From Burkholderiaceae bacterium (lineage in GTDB: Bacteria; Pseudomonadota; Gammaproteobacteria; Burkholderiales; Burkholderiaceae), in NCBI GenBank assembly GCA_947372155.1, contig CANBSM010000094.1, positions 1-17,779 of the forward strand: 17,779 bases of DNA, read 5' to 3'. Positions 7,800 through 16,262 of the stretch are shown here, piece after piece (positions within the stretch are counted from its first letter, which is position 1; each line of letters begins with the position of its first letter). The notes beneath the pieces were generated by a model. The model did no database searches. It was not told the DNA's origin and was given only the letters and a program-made list of their open reading frames with translations. Both the position numbers and the translations under genes were made by a program.

Positions 7800-8300
7800 A
7801 TGCCTATTAGCTATCATCTAGATATGAAAAAAAGCCATTACTTACTTTTATCGCTTCTAAGCTTTGGCTTGGTGGCGTTTGCTGTTGTTCTTCAGCAGGT
7901 AGGGTATCAGGGGGTCAGTTTTTTGCCATGCCCACTCTGTGTTTTGCAAAGAGTGGGTTATTTAGGTGTCGCTATTTCATGTCTTTTAGCTGCCGGCATT
8001 CCTCCGTTGAGAAAGTGGTTTCATAGTCTGGCAATATTAGCTGCTGGATATGGGGTGGCAGTAGCCGGGCATCATGTTTGGCTTTTATCTCATCCAAGTG
8101 AATCTTGTGGAATAGACCCTTTAGAAACCTGGATTAATCAGTTTCAATTTGTACAAAACCTACCTTGGTTATTTAAGGCAGACGGCTTATGTTCTGCAAA
8201 GCTCCCAGCTATTTTGGGTCTGCAAGTTCCGGAATGGTCCTTGTTATGGTTTGTGGCGCTCACACTAGTATTGTTGGTAACCTTTTTTAAGAAACCCTAA
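7800..8300 (+). CDS. dsbB: Disulfide bond formation protein B
   Basis: Inner-membrane quinone reductase that re-oxidises periplasmic DsbA. Four hydrophobic segments are visible (about 14-31, 51-66, 74-94 and 146-162), with short loops between. The first periplasmic loop carries the CPLC pair (Cys44, Cys47) and the second carries Cys103 (ESCGID) and Cys131 (DGLCSA), the full set needed for electron relay. The CxxCxLQR context is typical of the family. The start is uncertain: ATG at 7800 gives 166 residues, and ATG at 7824 (MKKSHYLLL) gives 158. Neither has a recognisable Shine-Dalgarno, and both leave a short cytoplasmic tail before the first membrane segment. It stands alone, divergent from fpr and 106 bases before cysK. 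Confidence 0.94.
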   Translation: MPISYHLDMKKSHYLLLSLLSFGLVAFAVVLQQVGYQGVSFLPCPLCVLQRVGYLGVAISCLLAAGIPPLRKWFHSLAILAAGYGVAVAGHHVWLLSHPSESCGIDPLETWINQFQFVQNLPWLFKADGLCSAKLPAILGLQVPEWSLLWFVALTLVLLVTFFKKP

Positions 8301-8315
8301 TCTATAGACGCTGAG

Positions 8316-8334
8316 ATTGTTAGTAAATAACAAT
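8316..8334. promoter_or_regulatory. Dyad upstream of the cysK promoter, possible operator
   Basis: Perfect inverted repeat ATTGTTA-N5-TAACAAT (19 bases). It ends seven bases before the candidate -35 of cysK, where a LysR-type activator would be expected. A CysB-like regulator is a guess. A weak hairpin ending dsbB transcription is the alternative, but its stem is AT-rich and no proper T-run follows. Confidence 0.4.
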
Positions 8335-8341
8335 TACATCT

Positions 8342-8370
8342 TTTACAAGTCCCGCCTTAACCCATAAGAT
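8342..8370 (+). promoter_or_regulatory. Candidate sigma-70 promoter of cysK
   Basis: TTTACA (8342-8347, five of six to the -35 consensus), 17-base spacer, TAAGAT (8365-8370, four of six to the -10). It would start transcription near 8377, about 30 bases before the cysK ATG. Called from sequence match only. Confidence 0.45.
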
Positions 8371-8406
8371 CTCTATCAAACCCATTTTTTGCACTAAGGA
8401 ATATTG

Positions 8407-9378
8407 ATGACTTACTTTGCTGATAACTCACTAACCATTGGTAAGACACCATTGGTGCGTCTTAACCGCGTAACCGACGGTGCAAAGGCGACCGTTCTGG
8501 CCAAGATTGAAGGCCGCAATCCTGCTTATTCGGTTAAGTGCCGTATTGGCGTTGCGATGATTAATGATGCTCAAGAAAAAGGGCTCTTAGGTCCTGGTAA
8601 AGAGCTTGTTGAGCCTACCAGTGGTAATACCGGTATTGCTTTGGCCTTCGTGGCGGCAGCTCGTGGTATTCCGCTGACGCTCACCATGCCGGAGACTATG
8701 AGTATGGAGCGTCGTAAGTTACTCACGGCTTTGGGTGCCAAGATTGTGTTGACCGAAGGCCCCAAGGGTATGAATGGCGCAGTTGCTAAAGCGAAAGAGA
8801 TAGCTGAATCTGACTCTAAATATGTTTTGCTTCAGCAATTTAGTAATCCATCCAATCCGGCGATTCATGAAAAGACAACTGGCCCAGAAATTTGGGAAGA
8901 CACCGATGGCAAGATTGATGTGTTTGTTGCCGGCGTAGGAACTGGTGGAACAATCTCTGGTGTTGCTCGTTACATTAAGAACGTTAAGAAAAAGAATATT
9001 GAAGTGGTTGCGGTTGAGCCAACTACTAGTCCTGTGATCACACAGAAGTTAAATGGCGAAGAAATTAAACCTGCCCCACATAAGATTCAAGGTATTGGCG
9101 CTGGGTTTATTCCGGATAACCTCGATTTATCGGTGGTGGATAAGGTGGAGCAAGTCAGCAACGAAGAAGCAATTGAGTTTGCCCGCCGTATTGCCAAGGA
9201 AGAGGGTATTTTGGTGGGCATTTCCTGTGGTGCAGCTGCTGCAGTAGCGGTACGTCTGGCTAAGAAGCCTGAGTACGCTGGAAAAACCATCGTGGTGGTT
9301 CTACCTGATACTGCTGAGCGTTACTTGAGCTCTGCCTTATTCGAGGGAGTGTTCGATGAAAAAGGTTTGCCAGCATAA
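8407..9378 (+). CDS. cysK: Cysteine synthase A (O-acetylserine sulfhydrylase)
   Basis: PLP enzyme making cysteine from O-acetylserine and sulfide, the final step of sulfate assimilation. It has 323 residues, the same length as E. coli CysK, and is close to it along its length. The PLP lysine is Lys44 in SVKCRIG; the substrate loop TSGNTG is at 71-76, and the phosphate-binding loop GVGTGGT lies mid-protein. [15 protein letters not shown] and [11 protein letters not shown] are conserved as in CysK and unlike CysM. The ATG at 8407 is chosen over the TTG at 8404 because AAGGA (8396-8400) is six bases from the ATG but only three from the TTG. It is a single-gene unit with its own candidate promoter and a palindromic terminator shared with lysS. 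Confidence 0.96.
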   Translation: MTYFADNSLTIGKTPLVRLNRVTDGAKATVLAKIEGRNPAYSVKCRIGVAMINDAQEKGLLGPGKELVEPTSGNTGIALAFVAAARGIPLTLTMPETMSMERRKLLTALGAKIVLTEGPKGMNGAVAKAKEIAESDSKYVLLQQFSNPSNPAIHEKTTGPEIWEDTDGKIDVFVAGVGTGGTISGVARYIKNVKKKNIEVVAVEPTTSPVITQKLNGEEIKPAPHKIQGIGAGFIPDNLDLSVVDKVEQVSNEEAIEFARRIAKEEGILVGISCGAAAAVAVRLAKKPEYAGKTIVVVLPDTAERYLSSALFEGVFDEKGLPA

Positions 9379-9421
9379 GCGCCGTTATAAGCACAGCTAC
9401 TTTTAAATAGGTTGGCAATAA

Positions 9422-9445
9422 AAAAGGCACCCTAGGGTGCCTTTT
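9422..9445. terminator. Bidirectional terminator between cysK and lysS
   Basis: A perfect 24-base palindrome: AAAA, GGCACC, CTAG loop, GGTGCC, TTTT. On the minus strand it runs into six Ts, a strong terminator for lysS, 16 bases after its stop. On the plus strand it ends TTTTGATATTT, serving cysK, which converges on lysS. Confidence 0.9.
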
Positions 9446-9461
9446 GATATTTCGAGAATGC

Positions 9462-11012
9462 TTACTCTTCTTCGCGACGCAAATGCGGAAAGAGAATCAC
9501 ATCACGAATGTTGGGTGCATCAGTAAGTAGCATTACTAAGCGATCGATACCAATGCCGCAGCCGCCAGTTGGAGGCATGCCGTACTCGAGGGCGCGGATG
9601 AAGTCATGGTCAAAGTACATCGCTTCTTCGTCGCCCGCTTCTTTTTGCTCTACTTGCTTGCGGAAGCGATTTGCTTGGTCTTCCGCATCGTTTAATTCTG
9701 AGAAACCATTAGCGATTTCGCGACCGGTGATAAAGAGCTCAAAACGCTCAGTAATGCCTGGGCGGGTATCGGACTCTCTAGCGAGTGGGCTGACTTCGAT
9801 TGGGTAATCAATGATGTAAGTTGGCTCCCACAGATGTTCTTCAGCAACCAATTCAAAGAGGGCGAGTTGGAGTGCACCAATGCCGGCATTCTTAAGGGTA
9901 GGGGCATCTGGATTTTCGCCGCCCTTTTTCAATTCAGCGCGAATGAAGTTGATGTCATCCAATTGAGCGGCTTCATAGTTCTTGTCTGACTGACCGCAGT
10001 ACTTGAGGATTGCCTCCGTAATAGTCAAACGCTGGAATGGTTTGCTCAGATCGAGTTCGCGACCTTGATGTGTCAATACCGCAGTACCTTGGGCATCAAT
10101 AGCTGCCGCACGAATCAAGCCTTCTGTGAAATCCATTAGCCAACGATAGTCTGTATATGCCGCATAAAACTCCATCATTGTGAATTCTGGATTGTGACGT
10201 GGGCTTACACCTTCGTTGCGGAAGTTGCGATTGATTTCAAAGACACGCTCAAAACCACCAACCACTAAACGCTTGAGATAGAGCTCAGGTGCAATACGCA
10301 AGAACATTTGCATATCAAGTGCGTTATGGTGAGTGATGAACGGCTTAGCTGCTGCGCCACCAGGAATCGGATGGAGCATCGGTGTTTCCACTTCCATGAA
10401 GTCGGCATCCAACATATGGCGACGTAAGGATGCGATTGCGTTACTACGTGCCTTGAAGGTATTGCGACTTTCTGGATTAACAATGAGGTCCACATAACGC
10501 TGGCGATACTTAGTCTCTAAGTCTGATAGACCGTGGAACTTATCTGGTAATGGGCGCAATGACTTACTAAGGAGGCGCAAGTTGCTGCACTCAACAGACA
10601 GCTCGCCTTTATTGGTCTTGAACAGGTTACCTTCAGCAGAGATAAAGTCACCCATATCCCAATGCTTAAAGGCGCCATGCACATCAGCACCGCTAAGTTC
10701 GTCATTGATGTAGAACTGAATCTGGCCACTACGGTCTTGAATGGTTGCGAAGCTTGCTTTACCCATCACACGCTTAAGTACCATACGTCCAGCTACTTTG
10801 ACGTGAACTTTCTTGGCGGCTAATTCTTCTTTAGTAAGACTGTCATAGTGAGCATGTAAATCTGCTGCCAAATGTGTTGGCACAAAATCATTTGGGAATG
10901 CGACTCCGCCAGCACGAAGCTTGGCAAGTTTTTCACGGCGCTCTGCAATGATGTGATTCTCATCAACTACTTCAGTAGCTGGGGCTGTGTCTAAATTGGT
11001 TTTATCGTTCAT
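9462..11012 (-). CDS. lysS: Lysyl-tRNA synthetase, class II
   Basis: Charges tRNA-Lys. The 516 residues fit the class II family. An OB-fold anticodon-binding domain spans about 70-150 ([18 protein letters not shown]). The catalytic core shows motif 1 ([10 protein letters not shown], about 204-213), motif 2 with FRNEG (264-268) and the PEFTMMEF run, and motif 3 [11 protein letters not shown] (486-496). Residues 1-20 are a variable N-terminal tail. It follows prfB by 31 bases on the same strand, a widespread prfB-lysS pair, and ends just before a strong terminator. No Shine-Dalgarno is evident before the ATG (CGTCACTATAGAT). Confidence 0.97.
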   Translation of the reverse strand: MNDKTNLDTAPATEVVDENHIIAERREKLAKLRAGGVAFPNDFVPTHLAADLHAHYDSLTKEELAAKKVHVKVAGRMVLKRVMGKASFATIQDRSGQIQFYINDELSGADVHGAFKHWDMGDFISAEGNLFKTNKGELSVECSNLRLLSKSLRPLPDKFHGLSDLETKYRQRYVDLIVNPESRNTFKARSNAIASLRRHMLDADFMEVETPMLHPIPGGAAAKPFITHHNALDMQMFLRIAPELYLKRLVVGGFERVFEINRNFRNEGVSPRHNPEFTMMEFYAAYTDYRWLMDFTEGLIRAAAIDAQGTAVLTHQGRELDLSKPFQRLTITEAILKYCGQSDKNYEAAQLDDINFIRAELKKGGENPDAPTLKNAGIGALQLALFELVAEEHLWEPTYIIDYPIEVSPLARESDTRPGITERFELFITGREIANGFSELNDAEDQANRFRKQVEQKEAGDEEAMYFDHDFIRALEYGMPPTGGCGIGIDRLVMLLTDAPNIRDVILFPHLRREEE

Positions 11013-11043
11013 ATCTATAGTGACGCGGTAATGGGTGTTAGTT

Positions 11044-12148
11044 TTATACGCCTTGTTTCAGGCTAGCTTCAATAAAGGCATCGAGATCGCCATCCAATAC
11101 TTTTTGGGTATTCGAAATCTCAACGTTAGTTCGTAAATCTTTAATACGGCTTTGATCCAATACATAGGAGCGGATTTGATGACCCCAGCCCACATCAGTC
11201 TTGCTGGCTTCTAGTTTGTCCTGCTCAGCGCGACGCTTTTGTATCTCGTGTTCGTAGAGACGTGACTTAAGCATGCTCATTGCTTCAGCGCGGTTACGGT
11301 GTTGACTGCGGTCATTCTGACACTGCACCACAATCCCAGTGGGGATGTGGGTTAAACGAACTGCAGAGTCGGTTTTATTAATGTGCTGACCACCCGCACC
11401 AGAGGCGCGGTAGGTGTCGGTGCGAATATCGGCTGGATTAACGTCGATCTCAATTGAGTCATCAATCTCTGGGTAGACGTAGATAGAGGCAAATGAAGTA
11501 TGGCGTCCATTTGAAGAGTCAAAAGGTGATTTACGTACTAAGCGGTGCACACCAGTTTCTGAGCGGAGGTGGCCGTAAGCATATTCACCATCCACTTTAA
11601 TGGTTGCACTCTTAATGCCAGCAACGTCACCATCAGATTCTTCAAGAATTTCAGTTTTATAGCCTTTGCGTTCGCAATACTTGAGGTATTGACGATAGAG
11701 CATGCTGGCCCAGTCGCAGGCTTCAGTACCGCCAGCGCCTGCTTGAATATCAATAAAGCAATTGCACGAGTCCATCTCATTGTGGAACATGCGGCGGAAC
11801 TCGAGGTCGCCAACAATCTTGCTGTAGTTCTCAACATCCTGCTCGATAGCAGCGATTGTTTCAAAATCGCTTTCTTCTTTAGCCATGTCAAACAGCTCAA
11901 GAGCGCTAGTAATGTTGGTATTGAGATCAGTAAGAGTGGCAACTACGCCATCGAGCAATTTCTTTTCTTTGCCGAGTGCTTGTGCTTTCTTTTGATCATC
12001 CCAAATCGTGGGATCTTCCAGAATTGAATTAACTTCAGTAAGGCGACGTGACTTTACTTCGAAGTCAAAGATACCCCCGAAGAGCTTGCTCACGAGTGAG
12101 CAGGTCGGACAAGGTATTTGAAATAGTGTTTAGTTGTTCAGCTTCCAT
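11044..12148 (-). CDS. prfB: Peptide chain release factor 2, with programmed +1 frameshift
   Basis: Recognises UGA and UAA stop codons and releases the finished peptide. The gene is in two frames: 12148-12068 encodes 27 residues ([10 protein letters not shown] to LRGYL) and meets an in-frame TGA at 12067-12065; skipping the T at 12067 continues from GAC at 12066 to the stop at 11044, giving 367 residues in all (E. coli 365). The RF2 specificity tripeptide SPF is at 207-209 and the catalytic GGQ at 252-254. Residue 248, equivalent to E. coli position 246, is Ala, as in most bacteria and unlike E. coli K-12. The second frame alone offers only a GTG at 12093, which would drop the N terminus and is not the real start. 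lysS follows 31 bases on; recJ ends 45 bases upstream. Confidence 0.96.
12065..12079 (-). promoter_or_regulatory. prfB: prfB autoregulatory frameshift site
   Basis: Minus strand reads C-GGGGG-TAT-CTT-TGA followed by C. The internal Shine-Dalgarno-like G run (12078-12074), three-base spacer, slippery CTT and weak TGAC stop context match the known RF2 frameshift element. Low RF2 leaves the TGA unread, favouring slippage and more RF2. Confidence 0.96.
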
Positions 12149-12154
12149 CCCCTA

Positions 12155-12160
12155 ATTATA
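12155..12160 (-). promoter_or_regulatory. Perfect -10 hexamer just before the prfB start
   Basis: TATAAT on the minus strand with six bases between it and the prfB ATG. If used, transcription would begin at the start codon itself. No convincing -35 is found 16-18 bases upstream and there is no TGn extension, so this is a weak call. Confidence 0.25.
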
Positions 12161-12193
12161 AGGGGGTTATTGTCCCGAACCCTTAGGCGATGC

Positions 12194-13954
12194 TCAGTTG
12201 CCAGGACCCTCATCATGGGCTTCAATCATCAGCTGCACGCGGGCTTGACCTTGGTAGCGGTCAGTCACGAGGCGGTAGGCCAGCCTGGCTTTGGCGGGCA
12301 GGCTTTGTGTGCGGTTAAACCAAACAGCGGTGATTGGTTTATTGCTCGCTTTGAGCTCAGAATCGCCGATCGGGCGGACCATGAGACGCAAATGCTTTTC
12401 TTTCATGAGGCTTTGCTGGGCAATCTCAAATTCCCCATAGAAAACCGGCTGAGGGAAGCCTTGGCCCCAGATTTCTTCGGCTAGTAAGTCACCAATTTCA
12501 GGGGTGAATTCAGAAAGCTCCAATGCGCCGTCATGTGCATGGCGACGTTCAAGTAATTCATCTGTGAGTAGACTGCTCGCTACTTCCTGAAAGCAGGTAT
12601 CAAACTTTTCAAAATCACTTTTACGTATGGTTAAGCCTGCAGCCATTGCATGACCGCCAAATTTGAGAATGAGCCCAGGCTCACGTTTAGAAACAAGATC
12701 TAAAGCATCTCTCAAATGAAAGCCAGTGAGTGAACGACCGGAGCCCCGTAATTCTTCGCCCGTGCTGCCATCGGCAGGCGCAAACACAATCGCTGGACGA
12801 TTGAAGCGTTCCTTTAAGCGTGAAGCAACAATACCAACGACTCCTTGATGCCACTCTGGATTCCATAAGCAAATACTGGTGCGCTCTGCCATAGTGCCCG
12901 CTAATTGATCTTCAGCAAGATGAGAGAGGGCGGTTTCCTGCATGCCTGTTTCAATTACACGGCGTTCGCGATTAATGCGGTCGAGTTCGTGAGCTAAATT
13001 TAAGGCTTCATCAGCGTTATCAGTAAGAAGTAAGCGAATACCTAAGGTCATATCCGCTAGACGCCCAGCAGCATTGAGTCTGGGGCCAATCGCAAAACCT
13101 AAATCAAATGTATTAGCCTTGCGTGGATCTCGGGTTGCCGCCTGAAACAGCGCTTGAATACCGGGCTGTGAGATACCTGCGCGAATGCGTTTTAAACCAT
13201 TGGAAACTAATACGCGATTATTGCGATCAAGTTGAGCAACGTCCGCAACTGTTCCTAAAGCAACGAGGTCGAGAAGATTTTCTACCTTAGGCTGAGTCTC
13301 ATTAGTAAATTTTCCGCGCTTACGAAGTTCTGCACGCAATGCAACGAGCATATAAAACATCACGCCAACACCAGCAAGTGCTTTACTAGGAAAGCTGCAG
13401 CCTGGTTGATTGGGATTAACGATTGCTAAAGCCTTGGGTAAGCTATCTCCGGGCAGGTGATGGTCGGTCACAATGACTTCCATTCCTAACTCACGGGCGC
13501 GATCAACACCAGCTTCACTGGCAATCCCGTTATCTACGGTAATGAGGTATTTCGGTTTTGGGTTTTGTTGTGCAGCTAGCTCCACTACCTCTGGCGTCAG
13601 ACCATAGCCCATCGTGAAGCGGTTTGGAACTAGAAACTGAATTGGGGTCTCAGGCCCGCCCAGCATGCGTAAGCCCCGTACGCCAACGGCGCAGGCAGTC
13701 GCACCATCGCAGTCGTAGTCCGCAACGATGAGCATTGGCTCTTTTTTCTCCAGAATATCTGCAAGCAGTGTTGCCGTGCTGATGCAATTTTTGAGCTCAA
13801 CAGGTGAAAGTAGTTGCTTTAAATCGAGCGAGAGTTCTTCAGGAGATTGCAGACCCCTTGCGGCATAGAGTCGAGCTAGTAATGGATGTAATCCACTCTG
13901 TGCTAACCAAGTGGCAGTGCGTTCTGAGAAAGGGCGTTGAGAAAATAGACTCAT
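12194..13954 (-). CDS. recJ: Single-stranded-DNA-specific exonuclease RecJ
   Basis: 5'-to-3' single-strand DNA exonuclease in recombination and mismatch or base-excision repair. DHH-family motifs are clear (numbering from the ATG at 13954): DYDCDG (79-84), DNG (141-143) and TDHHLP (163-168), then GPRLNAAGRL, and in the DHHA1 part GSGRSLTGF and FGGHAMAAGL. The 586 residues match the family. The frame is also open from GTG codons at 13972 and 13969, directly after the upstream gene's TGA; I prefer the ATG (MSLFSQRPFSERTA), but neither start has a clear ribosome binding site. It is tightly packed behind the RpfE-like gene and 45 bases before prfB, so the four genes may be co-transcribed. Confidence 0.94.
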   Translation of the reverse strand: MSLFSQRPFSERTATWLAQSGLHPLLARLYAARGLQSPEELSLDLKQLLSPVELKNCISTATLLADILEKKEPMLIVADYDCDGATACAVGVRGLRMLGGPETPIQFLVPNRFTMGYGLTPEVVELAAQQNPKPKYLITVDNGIASEAGVDRARELGMEVIVTDHHLPGDSLPKALAIVNPNQPGCSFPSKALAGVGVMFYMLVALRAELRKRGKFTNETQPKVENLLDLVALGTVADVAQLDRNNRVLVSNGLKRIRAGISQPGIQALFQAATRDPRKANTFDLGFAIGPRLNAAGRLADMTLGIRLLLTDNADEALNLAHELDRINRERRVIETGMQETALSHLAEDQLAGTMAERTSICLWNPEWHQGVVGIVASRLKERFNRPAIVFAPADGSTGEELRGSGRSLTGFHLRDALDLVSKREPGLILKFGGHAMAAGLTIRKSDFEKFDTCFQEVASSLLTDELLERRHAHDGALELSEFTPEIGDLLAEEIWGQGFPQPVFYGEFEIAQQSLMKEKHLRLMVRPIGDSELKASNKPITAVWFNRTQSLPAKARLAYRLVTDRYQGQARVQLMIEAHDEGPGN

Positions 13955-13972
13955 ATAAAGCTCATGCACCAC

Positions 13973-14953
13973 TCATAGCTGAGTAATTTCTTTCCAAGTT
14001 AGTAGCTCTGCTTTTTTCCAGAAGGCCCAAGATTTTTTGGAAAGGTTTTTAGCGGTAAATGTTCGCTCACGCACTTTACCTTTTGGAAAGTCGATGATGA
14101 CTACTTCATCTAGCTGTTTATCAAGCAGGGCTGCGCTTAATTGTGGCCAAGCCAGTTGAGGCTGCTCCAGCCACGCAAAGGCGCCGACTAAGTTTTTCTC
14201 ATCTAAAGTGATTTCATGGGGAAGGCTTAATAGCTTTGCCAGGCCAGCTAGCATAGGATGCGGGCCAAAGAGGCGCTGCGATTGCTTTAATGGTGTTGGA
14301 ACTTGCACATCATTGAGTTTGCCAATGCCGCTAATCCAAAGTGAGTTAATGCTGGGCATTCCACGCTCTGCTCGTTCTTCATTAACCGAACCAATATGCC
14401 AAAGCATTTGGATTTCATTTTGAAGTTTTCGCCATCGTTTGGCGATACCTTCTTCTTTGGAATCGCGTGGCATCCACCAGTCAATATTACGACCATGGGC
14501 TTGATCAACGCTGTAACTTTCTAAGCTCGCAAAAGGTCCTGCAGGAATAAACCAATAGTGTTGATTCTGAAATAAAACAACACTCTGAAAATCTTCTTCG
14601 ATAAAAGGAAGGGCTGCGTTAAGAAGTTCGGATGACTCTTTTTCCGTCAGATCAATCTGACTTTGTCCCATCAAAATGAGGTGATCACGTGTGGCATGCA
14701 GATGAACTGGCTGTAGGCAGGCAATTATTTCATTTGGGTTGACTGCTAGATTGGATTGCCCCAGAAGTAAAACGGGGGCAAGCGGCACCTTTTCTCCCAG
14801 CAGAAAACGTTCATGAGGAAGTCCTTGCTGAGGGCTATCTCTGGTTTCAAGCTCATCTAAGGCATCTTCCCCAGATAGCATCAGGGTAAAGCGGCGCGGC
14901 AAAGCTCTAGAAGGGGTGGAATTGACAGTCATTCCCCTGATTTTAGGTGGCAT
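13973..14953 (-). CDS. RpfE-like / phosphoglycerate-mutase-related conserved protein of unknown function
   Basis: A soluble 326-residue protein with no signal peptide or membrane segment. It resembles the betaproteobacterial family annotated as RpfE-type regulatory protein or as distantly related to cofactor-independent phosphoglycerate mutase, usually found beside recJ. Recognisable blocks are PVHLHATRDHL (82-92), GRNIDWWMP (154-162), RWRKLQNEIQMLWH (173-186) and RGMPSINSLWISGIG (197-211). I see no intact phosphoglycerate mutase metal-binding set, so enzyme activity is doubtful. The start is uncertain: ATG at 14953 is the longest, and ATG at 14932 (MTVNSTPS) is preceded by AGGGG but only one base away. 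It abuts recJ and diverges from lolC with about 46 bases between. Assignment rests on remembered family features. Confidence 0.7.
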   Translation of the reverse strand: MPPKIRGMTVNSTPSRALPRRFTLMLSGEDALDELETRDSPQQGLPHERFLLGEKVPLAPVLLLGQSNLAVNPNEIIACLQPVHLHATRDHLILMGQSQIDLTEKESSELLNAALPFIEEDFQSVVLFQNQHYWFIPAGPFASLESYSVDQAHGRNIDWWMPRDSKEEGIAKRWRKLQNEIQMLWHIGSVNEERAERGMPSINSLWISGIGKLNDVQVPTPLKQSQRLFGPHPMLAGLAKLLSLPHEITLDEKNLVGAFAWLEQPQLAWPQLSAALLDKQLDEVVIIDFPKGKVRERTFTAKNLSKKSWAFWKKAELLTWKEITQL

Positions 14954-14999
14954 TTGGGTAATCCGCCCGCATGCCTGTGTGATTCACTAAACTGTGAGT

Positions 15000-16262
15000 A
15001 TGTTGAGACTTCCTATTGAGCTAGAAATTGGCCTGCGCTACACCCGATCTAAGCGTCGCAAGACGGTAGGTAAGCGCGATGGCTTCCTTTCCTTTATTTC
15101 TGGTATTTCCACTGCGGGCATCGCTTTAGGCGTTGCCTCGCTAATTGTGGTGCTTTCTGTCATGAATGGCTTTCAGAAGGAGGTACGTGATCGCATGTTG
15201 TCCGTCCTTTCTCATGTGGAAATCATTTCTCCAGATGGGTTGGTAAATTGGGAGCCGCTGGCACTGAAAGTGGCGCAGCAACCACACGTCGTTGGTGTAG
15301 CACCAATGGTGAGTTCACAAGGTTTGTTAAGTCGCGACAACATGATGCGTGGCGTATCTATTCGGGGCATCTTACCAAGTGAGGAAGGCAGGGTTTCCGA
15401 TCTGCCTAAACAATTTGTTGCGGGAAGTATTGAAGACTTAAAGCCTGGAAGCTTTGGTGTTGCCCTAGGAGCACAACTTGCTGCGATTGTTGGCGCACAC
15501 GTTGGCGATCGCATTAACTTGATTGTTCCTGAAAGTGACTTAACGCCAGCGGGTGCAATGCCGCGTATGCGTACGCTTCAGGTAGTGGGCATTGTCGATA
15601 GCGGTCATTATGAATATGACAGTTCTTTAGCCATCATGCATTGGAAAGATGCTGCAGCCTTACTACGCTTGCGTGACCCGTCTGGCCTACGTGTCAAGGT
15701 GGATGATATGCAGCGGGCCCCTGAGGTTGCTAATGAGTTAGCGGCAATTGTTCCTCAGGCACTTTGGGTGACTGATTGGTCAAGATCAAATCGCAATTGG
15801 TTTGCCGCTGTTCAGACCGAAAAGAAAATGATGTTCATCATTTTGACTTTGATTATTGCGGTGGCTGCTTTTAACTTGGTCTCTACCTTGGTGATGACAG
15901 TCAATGAGAAACAGGCTGACATAGCGATTTTGAGAACGATGGGTGCGAGCCCTGGACTCATTCAGAGAATATTTTTAATTCAGGGGCTGGCAATTGGTTT
16001 ATTAGGCTCTTTAGCTGGAGTGCTGCTGGGTTTATTGATTGCACTCAACATTGATGTGATTGTTCCAGTGATTGAAGCGATCTTCCGTGTGCAGTTTTTG
16101 CCACGTGAGGTGTATTTCATTAGTGAGTTGCCATCCGACGTGAGGGCAAATGACGTGCTGACAGTGGGTTTAATGGCTTTTGGCCTCTCAGTATTAGCTA
16201 CGCTGTATCCAAGTCGTCGTGCCGCCAAGGTGCAACCAGCGGAGGCCTTGCGCTATGAGTAA
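15000..16262 (+). CDS. lolC: Lipoprotein-releasing ABC transporter permease (LolC/LolE family)
   Basis: Inner-membrane permease that, with the ATPase LolD, extracts lipoproteins and passes them to LolA for delivery to the outer membrane. It has 420 residues and the MacB/FtsX-like layout: one membrane segment near 31-55 ([19 protein letters not shown]), a large periplasmic domain (about 56-275), then three segments near 276-300, 320-350 and 382-402. The C terminus [17 protein letters not shown] is typical of the family. Its stop overlaps the lolD start by eight bases. ATG at 15000 is chosen by family similarity; a GTG at 14994 adds two residues. No Shine-Dalgarno is seen, and only about 46 bases separate it from the divergent RpfE-like gene. 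No lolE is present, so it may act as a homodimer of the LolF kind. Confidence 0.93.
   Translation: MLRLPIELEIGLRYTRSKRRKTVGKRDGFLSFISGISTAGIALGVASLIVVLSVMNGFQKEVRDRMLSVLSHVEIISPDGLVNWEPLALKVAQQPHVVGVAPMVSSQGLLSRDNMMRGVSIRGILPSEEGRVSDLPKQFVAGSIEDLKPGSFGVALGAQLAAIVGAHVGDRINLIVPESDLTPAGAMPRMRTLQVVGIVDSGHYEYDSSLAIMHWKDAAALLRLRDPSGLRVKVDDMQRAPEVANELAAIVPQALWVTDWSRSNRNWFAAVQTEKKMMFIILTLIIAVAAFNLVSTLVMTVNEKQADIAILRTMGASPGLIQRIFLIQGLAIGLLGSLAGVLLGLLIALNIDVIVPVIEAIFRVQFLPREVYFISELPSDVRANDVLTVGLMAFGLSVLATLYPSRRAAKVQPAEALRYE

Noticed and set aside
11569..12027. 152-codon open frame antisense to prfB
   Set aside because: It lies wholly within prfB, which has firm family motifs; no ribosome binding site or recognisable domain. 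It is a shadow frame.
11044..12093. prfB as a 349-residue ORF from GTG
   Set aside because: The upstream frame encodes the RF2 N terminus and the exact frameshift site joins it; the GTG lies inside the shift region.
12134..12484. 116-codon plus-strand frame antisense to the recJ end and prfB start
   Set aside because: Overlaps two well-supported genes on the other strand and shows no family features.
14922..14927. Perfect TTGACA on the plus strand upstream of lolC
   Set aside because: No -10-like hexamer lies 15-19 bases downstream (AGGTGG region), so I do not call a promoter.
16219..16254. Longer lolD start at GTG 16219
   Set aside because: It would add residues that merely read lolC in another frame; ATG 16255 has GGAGG at a good distance.
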